A stretch of 64,000 bases of DNA. Origin: Hofstenia miamia. Its lineage: Eukaryota; Xenacoelomorpha; Acoela. How positions within the stretch are numbered: the first letter of the stretch is position 1; each line of letters begins with the position of its first letter. Shown here in pieces: positions 50,149 through 62,607 of the stretch. The stretch is taken from contig SCFE01000098.1 in NCBI GenBank assembly GCA_004352715.1, positions 1,567,473 to 1,631,472 of the forward strand. Direction: 5' to 3'. The position numbers and the translations under genes are program-made. The notes beneath the pieces were generated by a model that worked only from the letters and a program-made list of their open reading frames with translations, was not told the DNA's origin and made no database searches.

Positions 50149-50637
50149 GCACACAAATACGGACTCTGGCAATGTTGAGCAATGTTCCAATGACAAATGT
50201 CATAAATATAGAAAAAAAATAAAAAACACAAAACTAATTTTCACACAGAATAAATATATAATTAAGAGAGAGATTGTGTGCTTCAGGCATTGATCATTAG
50301 GATTGTATTTTCTTAAAAAAATATCCCAAAAAAATGTTTTAGAAGAGAAGCAACTATAAACTGGTCAATCAAATAAGTTAATATGCGTGTTCTTGTGGAC
50401 AAAATTTCCCAAGAATAAAATGCCGTAAACATATAACTCCATTGTATTAGATTTGTTTGCTTATCGACACTTTGTTCTGGGATTGTAGTCCTGGGCGTGA
50501 AGGGTCGTATGTTAAATTAATATCACATAATTCACAGAGAATCCTATTGAAATGTAATATATCTTTTAATTATAAAACAAATGCAAATGGGAGAAAGTCA
50601 ATGTGTTAAGACATCCATCCTATTTAGCTATCCATCT
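49044..50637. other. CEP20 3' flank
   Basis: Possible AATAAA at 49479-49484; otherwise noncoding with an AT microsatellite. Confidence 0.5.
50098..50148. repeat. AT microsatellite
   Basis: An almost uninterrupted (AT)n tract. Similar tracts lie at 38103-38124, 47203-47220, 56464-56492, 57604-57644 and 60090-60110. Confidence 0.95.
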
Positions 50638-51146
50638 TGTACCGTATATTCCATTAGGTCGACTCGGCCATTAAATCGCCCCCCTTTCAGAGGCCAAAAT
50701 ATAGTGAATTTAAGGTTGCTTCGTCCTATAAGTCGACCTCCATGTCAGCAATTATCACATATGTCCGAAGCCTAATTTTTAGGTAAAATCCAACAAATAT
50801 GATGGATCTGACGAAGATTGGCCGATTAATATTATCCCCCTCACCGACACTCGTTAAAAAGGTTATTACAGATCTACAGTCATGAATATCATATTAAAAA
50901 CGAAGTTTACATTAAAAAACAATTAAATTAAATATTTTATTCATAGAAAATAATTTTATTTCGTTTCGCCTTGAAGTTTGTGTTTTAGTAGCTTTCGGGT
51001 TTTTCCACCATCACGTCATGCATTTCCTTGTTCAACCTGAAAAATCAAGCTTGAGAATATTGCCCCGGCCATTAAGTCGACCCCCAAAATTTTATGGTAT
51101 AATCTGAGCCTAGAAAGTCGACTTAATGGCCGGAATATACGGTACA
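50638..51146. mobile_element. MITE with 15 bp perfect terminal inverted repeats
   Basis: The left end TGTACCGTATATTCC and its exact complement at 51132-51146 bound a 509 bp noncoding segment. Just inside both ends are related motifs containing GGCCATTAA and GTCGAC (for example at 51069-51084 and 51117-51131). The target duplication is unclear. Confidence 0.75.
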
Positions 51147-51189
51147 TCGAGATTGGAATCTTCCTAATCTTAGAAAGGAAGTCGAATTT

Positions 51190-51990
51190 GCCTACCATGA
51201 ATGAGATGCGTAGGTGATACAAGATAAAATGAGGGATTTACATAAAGTTTGTTTCACCGAAGTAGATGAATTGAAAAGAATATACTGCCTTAAGGAGAGA
51301 AAATGTTGCATTGCTATAATTATTACACCCAAATCTTTAATAGTGACGCATAAAGAGGATAAACCAGATGGATAAGCTTCTAGTAAAAGAATGTCAAGTA
51401 ACTTAAATTTTGTATTGTTAAAGGTCATGCCATTAGGTTCATACCAAGAGCGTAGTTGTAAGTAATCAGACTTTCACTGTTAAAAAAAATAAACGTTTGA
51501 TATCATCTGCAAAAAAAGAGAGAACTAGAATGTGTGCAAACATCTGTTAATCGTTAATGAACACGAAAATAGTAATGGGCCCAGTATAGAACCTTGAGAT
51601 ACATCACTCTTAACTGGTAAGATATTTAAAAAAGAATTTTATAATTACTACGCATTCGTAATGATTCATAAATGATTATAATTTCGAAGACCACCTCAAT
51701 CCTAAATAATTTAAACTTATTTAGAAAAATATTATGTGGAGCTTTATCAGAAGCCTTTGAAAAGTCCAGAAGTAAAAGTGAGGAACTTTACTCCAATAGC
51801 ATTTTTCTTTTGAACTGACTGTTAAGCAAACGAAAAAAATTTGAATTACATGTTACACGTGAATGTTTACAAGTCTGGGGGGATTTTTTTATTAATTGAC
51901 AATGTAATGCATTGCTATAGGAATTTACACAGACATTAAAATCAGTTTTTCCAATAGCATGACATGAGAAAGCAGAGTATTTCTCCAGTT
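51190..51990 (-). pseudogene. LINE RT relic
   Basis: Minus-strand frames show an AFEKSR-type motif A region (~51.75 kb), DVSQGSILGP (~51.59 kb), FADDIK (catalytic FADD, ~51.51 kb) and VTIKDLGVII with a downstream C-terminus (51428-51192). Frame is broken several times. Confidence 0.7.
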
Positions 51991-52038
51991 AAAGATTGTT
52001 TCATAAATGAATTATTGAAAATGCAATGAAAAACTTAC

Positions 52039-52307
52039 TTATCAAGGGGTCTTTGCGCATTGAGTAACGCTTGTGCTACTTTTAAATGTGTATCAGAATT
52101 TATGTTCGCCCCCTTGGTATAGGTAGCTGCCATGAGTAATGCTGATGGTGGACGATAGTTAGCATCTGTCAAAAGTCGTAGCTTTATGTATCGTAAAAAC
52201 ATATTTTTCCTACTGACACTTGGATCGTCGCTTTCATCTGTTTGACAACAAACATCTAACGTAGGTTTACTATTTCCTTCTAAAAACTCCAAATTACTTT
52301 TTATTTT
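52039..52307 (-). CDS. Orphan internal exon of an unrecognised host gene
   Basis: On the minus strand a pyrimidine tract and CAG at 52308 precede an open exon that ends in a consensus GTAAGT donor after 52039. It enters in phase 0, leaves in phase 2 and encodes 89 codons. The residues include CQTDESDD and LRLLTDANYRPPSALLMAAT, which look like ordinary folded host protein, not a transposon. It lies downstream of the coiled-coil exons at 57.7-61.5 kb on the same strand and may belong to that gene. The phases do not join directly, because exon C leaves in phase 1 and a direct join reaches a stop within a few codons. Either an intervening exon is missing or this is a separate gene. Function unknown. 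Confidence 0.6.
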
Positions 52308-54879
52308 CTGCAAAAGGGTATAGATAGATGATCAATCTATTCCGTGTACAACAGAAACAAGAATAATTTATTCACCGTAAGTGTGGTAAAAACAATCAAA
52401 ACTTGTACAAAAATGATGACCACTATATGAAAATCTCTAGAAAGCACACGATGAACATTACAATGAATAAGGTATGCAAATAGGATGGCAAGTAACATAT
52501 TTTAATGTACATTTGAGATAGCATTTGAAATTAATTTGTACATGAATATAATATCAACTTTTTTCTGTAATTTAAGTATTGTAAATTCAATTAATGTTAA
52601 GCATCAATTTTATTTCGTTAGGACCTTAAGATAAATATAATGAAAATTGTCACAAAATCTATCAAATATTTCCTTTAAAGAAAAGCAACACTTTAGTGTG
52701 CATGGCTTCACTATACACAAAGATTTTGGAGTGAAATGGTGCAGGCTCATTTAGGGTAAACGCAATCACGGCAAACCTGGAGGGTGTTAAGCCCCCTGTT
52801 TTCTCAAAACTAAGGTATTTGTATATAATTTTATTAAGTTGTTATTAATTTTCGCATTCCTTTATTACATTGCAAAACTCATTGTTATACATTTATTATA
52901 ATGATCCCTGTACTTTTTAAAAAACATCCAAATTATTGTTAGTAATTCACAAATGAGATTTCACAGCAATAAATCACAGGAATTTTGTTTATCAATGCTT
53001 ACAATAAATATGCATTCTTCAATTATTTTTTTTCTAAGCAAGTAATAGCTATTGATTGCAAACTGAAATTTTTAATTATTTAAATTGAAATAATCAAAGA
53101 ATGTTAAAAATTTGTTCCTAAATTTAAAGTGTTAAATGCTAAAAATTTTTTAAAATCAAAATTTTTGTCATTATCACATCTTGAAATGTTTTTCATTCCC
53201 TCAGATTTGAAGTAGATGATTTGCAATTCAATATTTTTCTGAAGAAGAAACTGCATATAAAAATGAGGGGCAACTAAAAAACGGAAGCATTCGCGCTTTT
53301 CTAAAAATGATAATCAAGCCGAGAATATCTTAGTAAAACCGAATGTTTCCTTATTTTGAAATTGAGAATACTCAGACAACTGTTGTAGAATATAATAGAT
53401 GAGGTTGAGAACATTATTTATTCAACGTAATTATTTACAAATTTATTTTCGTGTGGCACATTTATTATAAGAAAACTCTGAAAAATACTAAAATAATGCT
53501 GCAAAAAGAATCTTTTTGAGGGATACTGAACTGAAAACTAGTTTTTGCAAGCAATCTTTTTTTCTTGAAAGTTGAATTGCGTACAGATTAATACCAGGTG
53601 TCTTTTGAATTTTTGAAATCATATTTTACACATTATTCAATTGAATTTTAAGTTTGTTACTAGTGATTTGAACAAAGAATTTTTCTCAAGAAAACATGCT
53701 AAATATTGATATTGAGGTGGATTGAAAGAAATGTTAGTTACAAAAATTTATCAGTCTAAGCAAAGTCAAAATATTTTGAAAATGGTAATTCAGTGCTTAT
53801 CCTTAAAACAGCTTGTGGCCTTTAAAATTACAACTGTTTTTTTAATCTTTTCCAACTCATTTCTCCAGGACTATTTAGAAATTTGGAAATCCTAAATCAT
53901 GGAATATCTTTTGGTGAATGTGTTAGAACATAATTTTACTAAGGCGTATTTCTCTAGCTGATGTATTTGAAAATTCCGATTTTTAATGATTTAAATACTC
54001 TTTATACCTAATGTTCATGTAATTCTAAAATTTAGCTCATGGTAATAATAAAGAACTTTAACTGTTTTTTATATAAAGATAGACCTTCCATGCGCAAAGT
54101 CAGAGGTTGCGCCCTCGAAAGCACCGTTGTTGGAGAATTCTTGCAAAGGCACACATTAATGGGAGGCAACGTTTCCTATACTATGGTGCCTTTTGATTTT
54201 GCGTATATTTATTAGTTCGGGAGTAATGTGCTCATGCCCCTCCCTGATTTTTAGGGGGCTTGACTCCACTGGGTAACCGTTAAAAATATTTTATGCCGTG
54301 TATTAAGATAGCACTCAGAATCAAATATGCATTTAATATATGGCTGAGTACTAGGCTTCACACAATTCTGACCTGAGTTGATTGATGGGAATCTGCTCTG
54401 GTTTTAGCTTTGAGAACCTATATCTACAGCTTTTTTACAACAATTTAATTTCATAAAGCTTAATTAATTTTCTACATTCAATCTCGTAGAGTTTTCTGTT
54501 AAATACGTAAAACCTGCAGTTTTCCAGTTAGCATTGTATTCTATTATCCTTCTCCCTAACTATATGAAGATATACTTAAATTGTTGCTTTGTTTCCATTA
54601 AAGAATCTTCTGCTTAACGCAAGCTTATTATTGCTTCATCTTTATATAAATCACCTCGGATGGATTTAAGACTCATTGTGTTCTTATTAATAAAAAGAGC
54701 AAAACTAATGAAAATATGGCCTAAAAGTATTCAACAAAAAATGTGAATACAAGGTTATATATATGTAGATGTTGCTAAACACGACCAATTGCTACATTAT
54801 CTAATCTCTATCAAAATAGACACTTAATACGTTTAAGAATTAACTTATATATATATATGCAAAAATCGAACACTTTGAC
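52308..54879. other. Noncoding stretch, possible degenerate inverted-repeat element
   Basis: AAGCCCCCT near 52790 and its complement AGGGGGCTT near 54255 face each other about 1.5 kb apart, with weak similarity around them. No coding signal; an exon linking 57.7 kb to 52.3 kb was sought and not found. Confidence 0.35.
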
Positions 54880-55354
54880 GAATTATATTTGTAGTACTTT
54901 CGGGTATATTATTAGCCTTCATCAGCAAGGATACACAGCTATTAAAAATAAAGTTTATATATAATGATGGATTGAATGATTGACAGGATGATTGACAGCT
55001 TAGCAGAGATGAAGTTTGATTTCGACTTGATTGTTAAGTGACAGGCGAATTAATTTGATTGCAATTACTTCGGCTAGCTTTGAAGATGGATGACAGATTA
55101 TGACTGAAAAATTAGATGACGTGGCGGCATGGCTTTGATATGTTCTCGGCTTCTGGTTTGAAGATGTCTTCTAGTGCTCATACTTATGACATTGATATTT
55201 ATAAACAAGAGAAGAGCGTAGAGACATTGTAATGGGATCTTTGTTTGAAAAAATGTTGCTGGTTTTGAATGATTGAAGGACAGGCTTTATTTGAGTTGAA
55301 GTGAATTTCTTGTTGATATTTTTTACTGAGGCTTCGAGATTTTTTGAAAGACTA
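54880..55354 (-). other. Penelope-like 3' region with hammerhead-like core
   Basis: Downstream (minus strand) of the RT the coding signal is lost through stops. At 54925-54897 the minus strand has CTGATGA, a short G/C-bounded loop, and then GAAAG. This matches the conserved core of hammerhead ribozymes, which Penelope-like elements are known to carry. Stem II is weak here, so this may be a decayed ribozyme. Confidence 0.4.
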
Positions 55355-56460
55355 GCGATATAGGGAACTTTCCATTAAATTGTCTTTTTTTCACAAAGTG
55401 CAGTTTGAGGCGATGGATTAAGGGCAGCATTAGATGAGCGACGGAGAACATTATCAGGATAAGCATTTTGCCGGAGATTTTGAAAGATTGTATCAAAAGC
55501 TTCAGTTACTTTTTGATAAGAAGATGATAGGCGGACAGCTCGGGAAAATATGTTACGAGGAATAGATAACTTATATTGTTTAGAACAGTAGGAATTGAAG
55601 GGGATATATAACCCAGTGTTTGAGGGTTTGATGTAGAGAGAAGTTTCAAACGAATAGGAAGCTCGGTGAAGAGAAACCAATGAAATTGAGATGACTATTG
55701 GTTTCTGTTTCTTGGGTAAATTGAATTGAAGGAAGGAATGAGTTGAGGAAGTGAAGAAATTCGTCAGCTTGATTTTGATTGTCCATTAGACAAAAGATAT
55801 CGTCGACGTATCACACGTAGAACGAAGGAAAATTACTTGTAGAGAATTTTGATTCAATAATGTCCATAGCAAAGTTGGCGAATATTGGGCCTAGGGGTGA
55901 TCCCATAGCCATGCCATCGTGCTGCTGATATAGTTCATTGTTGAAAAAGAAAATAATGTTTGATGAAGCGAGGTGAAGTAATTTTCGAAGTGTAGAACTA
56001 TCAAAGGGAAAAAGATCAGAAGGCGTAAGACTAATAATGTGATCGATGGTTTTGGAGATAGGAATTGAAGTGAAAAGACTTTTGACGTCGTAGCTGACCA
56101 TGATTTTATTAGAAGGATTGATATCTTTGATTCTTGCGAGGAAATCAAATGTGTCTTCTAAGATAAATGACCTAGGCATGAAGGATTTAAGACGTTCATC
56201 AACCCATTTAGATAATGTTTTGGTGTGAGCTTTAACCATAGACAGGATAGGACAATAAGGAGGAGATTTAGAGTCCTTATGAATTTTGCAAAGACCATAA
56301 AGACGAGGAGGCTGCGATCCAGTAGAATGGAAGTTTTGATATAGTGCTGGGGGGATTTTGCCAGATTTCTTATGACGGAGTAGTTCTTTTTTGAATGAAT
56401 TTTCTTGAGCGAAGTTGGAGTGCGACGTTTGCTGTTGAGTTTTTTTATTTTGGATTGATT

Positions 56461-56495
<35 letters not shown>
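55355..56495 (-). pseudogene. Penelope-like element RT, copy 1
   Basis: The minus-strand frames carry FHSTGSQPPRLYGLCKIHK, MVSYDVKSLFTSIPI and DGMAMGSPLGPIFANFAMD. A TGA sits exactly before YVDDIF (near 55812) where arginine is expected, consistent with CGA to TGA. A frameshift separates the palm from the following region (FETSLYIKPSNTGLY). Upstream it ends in an AT microsatellite, a common Penelope-like insertion site. No GIY-YIG domain is visible in the copy. Inactive. Confidence 0.85.
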
Positions 56496-56496
56496 N

Positions 56497-57602
56497 GCGA
56501 TATAGGGAACTTTCCATTAAATTGTCTTTTTTTCACAAAGTGCAGTTTGAGGCGATGGATTAAGGGCAGCATTAGATGAGCGACGGAGAACATTATCAGG
56601 ATAAGCATTTTGCCGGAGATTTTGAAAGATTGTATCAAAAGCTTCAGTTACTTTTTGATAAGAAGATGATAGGCGGACGGCTCGGGAAAATAAGTTACGA
56701 GGAATAGATAACTTATATTGTTTAGAACAGTAGGAATTGAAGGGGATATATAACCCAGTGTTTGAGGGTTTGATGTAGAGAGAAGTTTCAAACGAATAGG
56801 AAGCTCGGTGAAGAGAAACCAATGAAATTGAGATGACTATTGGTTTCTGTTTCTTGGGTAAATTGAATTGAAGGAAGGAATGAGTTGAGGAAGTGAAGAA
56901 ATTCGTCAGCTTGATTTTGATTGTCCATTAGACAAAAGATATCGTCGACGTATCACACGTAGAACGAAGGAAAATTACTTGTAGAGAATTTTGATTCAAT
57001 AATGTCCATAGCAAAGTTGGCGAATATTGGGCCTAGGGGTGATCCCATAGCCATGCCATCGTGCTGCTGATATAGTTCATTGTTGAAAAAGAAAATAATG
57101 TTTGATGAAGCGAGGTGAAGTAATTTTCGAAGTGTAGAACTATCAAAGGGAAAAAGATCAGAAGGCGTAAGACTAATAATGTGATCGATGGTTTTGGAGA
57201 TAGGAATTGAAGTGAAAAGACTTTTGACGTCGTAGCTGACCATGATTTTATTAGAAGGATTGATATCTTTGATTCTTGCGAGGAAATCAAATGTGTCTTC
57301 TAAGATAAATGACCTAGGCATGAAGGATTTAAGACGTTCATCAACCCATTTAGATAATGTTTTGGTGTGAGCTTTAACCATAGACAGGATAGGACAATAA
57401 GGAGGAGATTTAGAGTCCTTATGAATTTTGCAAAGACCATAAAGACGAGGAGGCTGCGATCCAGTAGAATGGAAGTTTTGATATAGTGCTGGGGGGATTT
57501 TGCCAGATTTCTTATGACGGAGTAGTTCTTTTTTGAATGAATTTTCTTGAGCGAAGTTGGAGTGCGACGTTTGCTGTTGAGTTTTTTTATTTTGGATTGA
57601 TT

Positions 57603-57640
<38 letters not shown>
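56497..57640 (-). pseudogene. Penelope-like element RT, copy 2
   Basis: This copy is offset by 1142 bp from copy 1 and joined by the n at 56496. I found only two base differences in the part compared, one of them changing I to L (NIFSRAV/NLFSRAV). It shares the TGA before YVDD. The upstream end lies in the AT microsatellite at 57604-57644. It is probably an allelic or assembly duplicate. Confidence 0.85.
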
Positions 57641-57647
<7 letters not shown>

Positions 57648-57735
57648 GTACAAATTGCACAATAGCAAATGCAAAAAATAATGATCGCATATATATAAAA
57701 GGCTACTTTAATACAAAAATAAGATTAATATGTAC

Positions 57736-60700
57736 CTTCTTGTAAATCCCCTCCAAAGTTTATGTGGCAATTAATTAAGCTTAAGCCACAACTGACCATG
57801 GGTTGGCTTTCATTTTGAATAGAAGGTACCATATCTTGCATGTTCTCAACATCATTTTTTTTATCATCAGGTTTTTCAGCTGTTTTTTCATTTTCTGTTT
57901 TCATTTGCTGACTTTGAAGTTGGTGCATCATCTCAAGCCATTTTTGTTTTGATTGCTCTCGTTTCTAATTGAGTTGGTAACACGTTTTAGTAAAGACAGG
58001 TAGTAAAAAAAAGCTTAACCACAATTCATATTCACTTACACCAATATTTCAAAGTTTTGCTATTTTCAATGTAATTCAACAAGAATTTAACATAAAAAGT
58101 TTAGAATTAGATTTTTCATAGTAACCCTATTTTCACTGGGAATTTTTCAAAATCTGTGATTACATCAACAAAAAATATTTCAAAATTTGCAACTCATGAA
58201 CTAATGAAGCTATTTAAAGTCTAAAAACACTACAAGATAGAGAATTGTCTCCTCTTTCATTTTCGTCTGAAATTTGTGATCTGGCCCTGTCCCCTACTGA
58301 GCGACAAACTCTAACTTTGCACACGTTGCGTCTGGCCGCGATTCATACAGATTGTCTTCAATAAACAAAATATTTTAGGGTAGTTGCTCCCATCGGAATT
58401 AAACCACCTCTTTATCTGAATATTAAGTATAGAAATAATTTGAATATTTTTACAAAAATCAAATTTCTCATTAAAAAAATTTATATTTATATGTAATTTA
58501 CACATAAGCAAATGTTTTAACATATATCTTCATCATTGCATGAGCGGCCACTACCCTATAGATGTGTCCATGTAAGAACCTTTTAATATTTCTTAACAGG
58601 CTTGGAGAAAATTGTTCAAAATGTTGACAAATCGGGCTGTTACGTAAAATTTACACCGGTGGAAATAGAGTTAAAGAACTGACATACTGACATAAAAACA
58701 CAGAATAGCTGAACACAAAAAGTATACTCAGTTTCATCTAATAAGATTTTTTTTTGAAAAATTATGAAAAATTTTAATATTACTACACTTAGAACAGGAA
58801 AGCTAGAGCTAGAGGTTATAGCACAATGCATGTGCTTTATCACAAAAAGTGTATCAGGGGGGGGGGCACGGGACACTGATCCCTTAAATATAATTGTTAA
58901 TTGTACTTAAATTGAAAATAACTTTAAAATGTTAATAAAAATAATGTTGTCAACCCTTTGATGATTGCCTGTGCCACTGATTGTCGTAATATCAATTATT
59001 TTAAACTTCACCTTCCAGAAGACTTTTCCTATTGTCACTAATAGTAGATATTAGAATTGTCGAAGAACACATAAAGTCATAGCATAATTTTGATACAAAT
59101 TTGGGTTTATAATCCTTTTATCAACAATAAAATTGCTATGAAGAACTAAAACCTTCTCAATAATCTAAGTGTAAAATTTAGGCATTCGTTTTGTAACTTC
59201 TTAATGGCAACGCAATGTTGCTAACAAGTGTAGCAATTTCAGCATATACTCAAGTCCAGCATTCAAAATCCATTAAATATTCATACCCAAATGGTTTACT
59301 AAGTGTCCAGCCGTAATCTTAATCACAATAAATAAACTTATTACAATATTATTTTGTATCTATTAGTCTTATTAATGTACTAGCTTGGTACGGTGATATA
59401 TTTCTATAAAAAATAAATATACTTGATCTCTTGCAAGTCGTTTCTGATGCTTCAACTGCTGCTTCAGCAATTTCTTTGAGTCATTTTTTTCTTTCTTAAT
59501 GCGCAGTTCGATTGGACCTGCAGATTTAATACCAGAAATTAATTTGTCAACGAGTTTCTCGTTTTGATTAGCGATTTCCAAAGCTTCGTTACGCTTAGAA
59601 ACCTCTTGCGTTTTGTGAATACGATATCCCACCTCCCTTTTTAATTCGGATAATTCATGTAATGAGGCTTGCAATATCTGGTTTAGTTGAGCGGTAGCCC
59701 TTTTATTTGATGCATTATTTCCACATTGATGGTCCATCATACTATTCGCAACCTAAATTTTACGTTACTTGCATTAATTTCCTGAAATTCAAAGCTGTTA
59801 GCTGTTTTGTTTGCGCTAAAATAAAAGCCTAAAAATGATATTTCCTGAAAATGCTCAATATATTAAGTAAATTATATTCTTGTTTCTGCATTCCCTAAAT
59901 TGTTGTTGAACGTACACATTCAAATTAAATTTGTGCTTGTTAAAAGTCTATGCACAAATCTGTGGAATGTACTATAGGAGAGAAAATACCTAACATACAT
60001 TCACAAAGAAGGCTTTTTAGTGCAAAAACGGCAGAACATCTTGTAGGTCGTAAGCTTAGTTATAATATAACATAGATATCCCCTGCAATATATATATATA
60101 TATATATATAGAAAATGCTATTCGAAATCAGCATAAAAAATAAGGTATAAATATGTGAAAAATATTTAATTTTACTGAGGGTACTATTCTGCAATAACAC
60201 CAATATTTCCTTGATTTAGGGTTAATAAACAAACGAATTTGTCTTAATTCTGGATTGGATGCTGATTGTGACTCATATTCCAAGATAGATGTTAGAATAA
60301 AGCAGCTATCATATAGTATCACTAATTATGATTTGCGAAGTGTGTTGACATTTCTGTTATGAATAACATAGTATTAGCTTACTGGAAGATACATAAATAA
60401 TAATTTTTGACCTTTGCACGTCAAATTAATTTTGGCAAACTAGTGGTAGTTAATCAGAGAGAAACTTCTCTTCTGCAGCGTCAGCTTTTACATTCCATCT
60501 TTAAAAGCTTAGATCCAGTAACAACTGAGACGTTGGAATCACTAATTTTTTATCATAATGGGGGATTTTGAGGGGATTCTAAAATTTTTGTATATTATGA
60601 TAGAGTTTGTTTGATTAAAGACTACTTAAAGTAGTCTCTTGGTTTAGTTTAGTTATTATCTTTGTAAATCTGTTCGCACAAAAATAGCATTTGGCCTCGA

Positions 60701-61513
60701 TCAATAAATAAAAAACTGCATCACAAAAAGAGGAAATTTTCATTTTTTAAGCTTACAATCATCAAAACATAAACCGCTTTATTATGCTCATACAATGACA
60801 GCAAAAAACCGTTTAATTTTTGTAGTAATATTTTCGTAAAATGATTTTGTTTTTGCCTGTTGGTAATTATTCACAATTGAATAAACCCTAGTAAGAATAG
60901 CAGTAGGCAGTAGTAAATTCGGGTCAAGCCTGGGTTGGGCTAATACGTATCATGTTTGAGCGGGGTCGTGCAGGAAAAAACGGCTCAATTCCATCTCTGG
61001 TGAGATTGTAGGGATGTATTAATTTATCATCAGCGTTTTGACTAGAAGCTCGTAACTGAAACATTCATTTTTACGAAATTTCAGTAAAGCAGTAGTCCAT
61101 AGCTCAAAAACTACGTTACAAAAATTTTCCCTATGCAATTTTTCCGGCGTGTTATATAATACGCAGTGCCGCAGCTCACATTAGATAGACCCATTCACAA
61201 TTCGCTATGTTTAAAAACTACATAAATTTACCACACTGGGATCACACTGACAGCTTGGAGGTTGGTTCTGTGGACCACTGATAACTTGATTAATTAAGCT
61301 ATGAAGCAGAGCGTCATCGAGTGCATCCTTCTTTGAGTCACTTTTAGGGTTTGCATTATTAATGACAATGTTTGGTATTTGAGTATTTGATGATTTTCGT
61401 GAACCAAACCTCCACCTTCGTTTCTTAACCATTAATCTAAATTGCAAATTAAGCATTTTACTTTTATTTATTCTATGCTTGATAGATGAACCACGTGTAA
61501 AACTGAAGATCAT
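57736..61513 (-). CDS. Unrecognised lysine/glutamine-rich coiled-coil protein, three linked exons
   Basis: Three minus-strand exons join with consistent phases: A 61513-61232 (starts available at MIFSF, MLNLQ or MVKKRRWRF; donor gtaaat), B 59752-59423 (110 codons, phase 0 on both sides; donor gtatat) and C 57964-57736 (phase 0 in, phase 1 out; donor gtacat). Exon A is basic at its start and then has DALDDALLHSLINQV. Exon B is a long charged helix, with LNQILQASLHELSELKREV and KKLLKQQLKHQKRLARDQ. Exon C continues the helix (KQKWLEMMHQLQSQQ) and then becomes polar. The helices suggest a coiled coil, perhaps cytoskeletal or centrosomal, but that is inference only and I do not recognise the family. 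The next exon downstream, which must begin with a 2-nt remainder, was not found. A Penelope-like element fills part of that intron. Confidence 0.72.
59753..61231. other. Intron A-B of the coiled-coil gene
   Basis: Noncoding, with an AT microsatellite at 60090-60110. The B-C intron (57965-59422) likewise shows no other gene; a run of ten G lies near 58859. Confidence 0.55.
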
Positions 61514-62604
61514 CCACCAAGCGTAGATTATGAATTAAGAACGTAGATCGGGTTCGACTAATCAATTCTATTAATTAGTTGGTTGTAAAATTATTGCTAA
61601 AATGCATGGACAATTAGCCTGAAAAATCTTAGCAGTATTGTATCTCAATATTCTTCTCAGGCCAAATTTTGGAAAGGAAGTTATCGGCTTTCTTATGAAC
61701 TGGAAATTTCTATGGTCGAAATTAATAATGCAAAGAATTAGTTCTCTGGATTATATAATTTCCCATAAAATACATTCCAAAATACCAATAGTTTGTGAGC
61801 CTTATTAACAATTGAGACATTTTGATTCTATGTATGCAATATAAATTTGCTGCTAATCGATATTTCAAATTTTTAGTTTAAAATCCACAGGTAGACTACC
61901 CAAGCACAACTAAGAAGCACCCTGCACAATGTCAGAGACTATGAAGTCTAAAAATTCAAAATTAATCAGAATTTTAAAACGTAAATGAAGGTTGAGACAA
62001 ATCCCTATGGATGTTTCCATATCTATAGGTTTATATATAATTCTTACACTTTAGTCTCTTACATGTACTTATACAAAAAATCTTCGAACTTCTAGCCCCC
62101 TCCTGCTCTTTAAGGGATTTGGAATCTGAAGTTTTGGCTATGTCAATAGCTCTGTCAAATACACGCGAATGGTACTCAACTCTATTCGACCCGGGCCTTT
62201 TGTGCTATTCAGCCCTATCTAACTCTAGATTGGACTAAGAAACCTTACAAAAATCTTCTTCATATCGTCAAATCAAATTAGAATGACATATATGTGATGT
62301 CATCATTATAATTTCGATGAATTCAACAAATCTTAAAAATTGCGCATTTTTTTTGAAATGATGTAGTTAAAATGTTGTTAGAATTCATTCCTTAGGTATC
62401 AAATATAATTTTCTTGCTTACTTTACTTACTTTTTAAAGTTATTTACAAGAAATTATGGAGGTATAGAAACACTAATAAAATTTGAAAAATACTGTTAAA
62501 AATCATGTATTTGATTTTATTGCAAATGGAACGGATAAGAAATTAATCGAAATCGGGAATTTGAAGCTCTTTCTTGGTGATAGAGGGCTCAGATATCACT
62601 AGTT
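61514..62604. other. 5' flank of the coiled-coil gene
   Basis: No coding signal was recognised; it may hold the promoter or a further 5' exon. Confidence 0.5.
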
Positions 62605-62607
62605 TAA

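Noticed and set aside
56158-56517. ORF starting [11 protein letters not shown] and other overlapping frames in the Penelope-like copies
   Set aside because: Out-of-frame shadows running through the AT microsatellite and the n.
52039-57736. Direct splice of exon C (57736) to exon D (52307)
   Set aside because: Phases clash; joining gives an in-frame stop after three codons.
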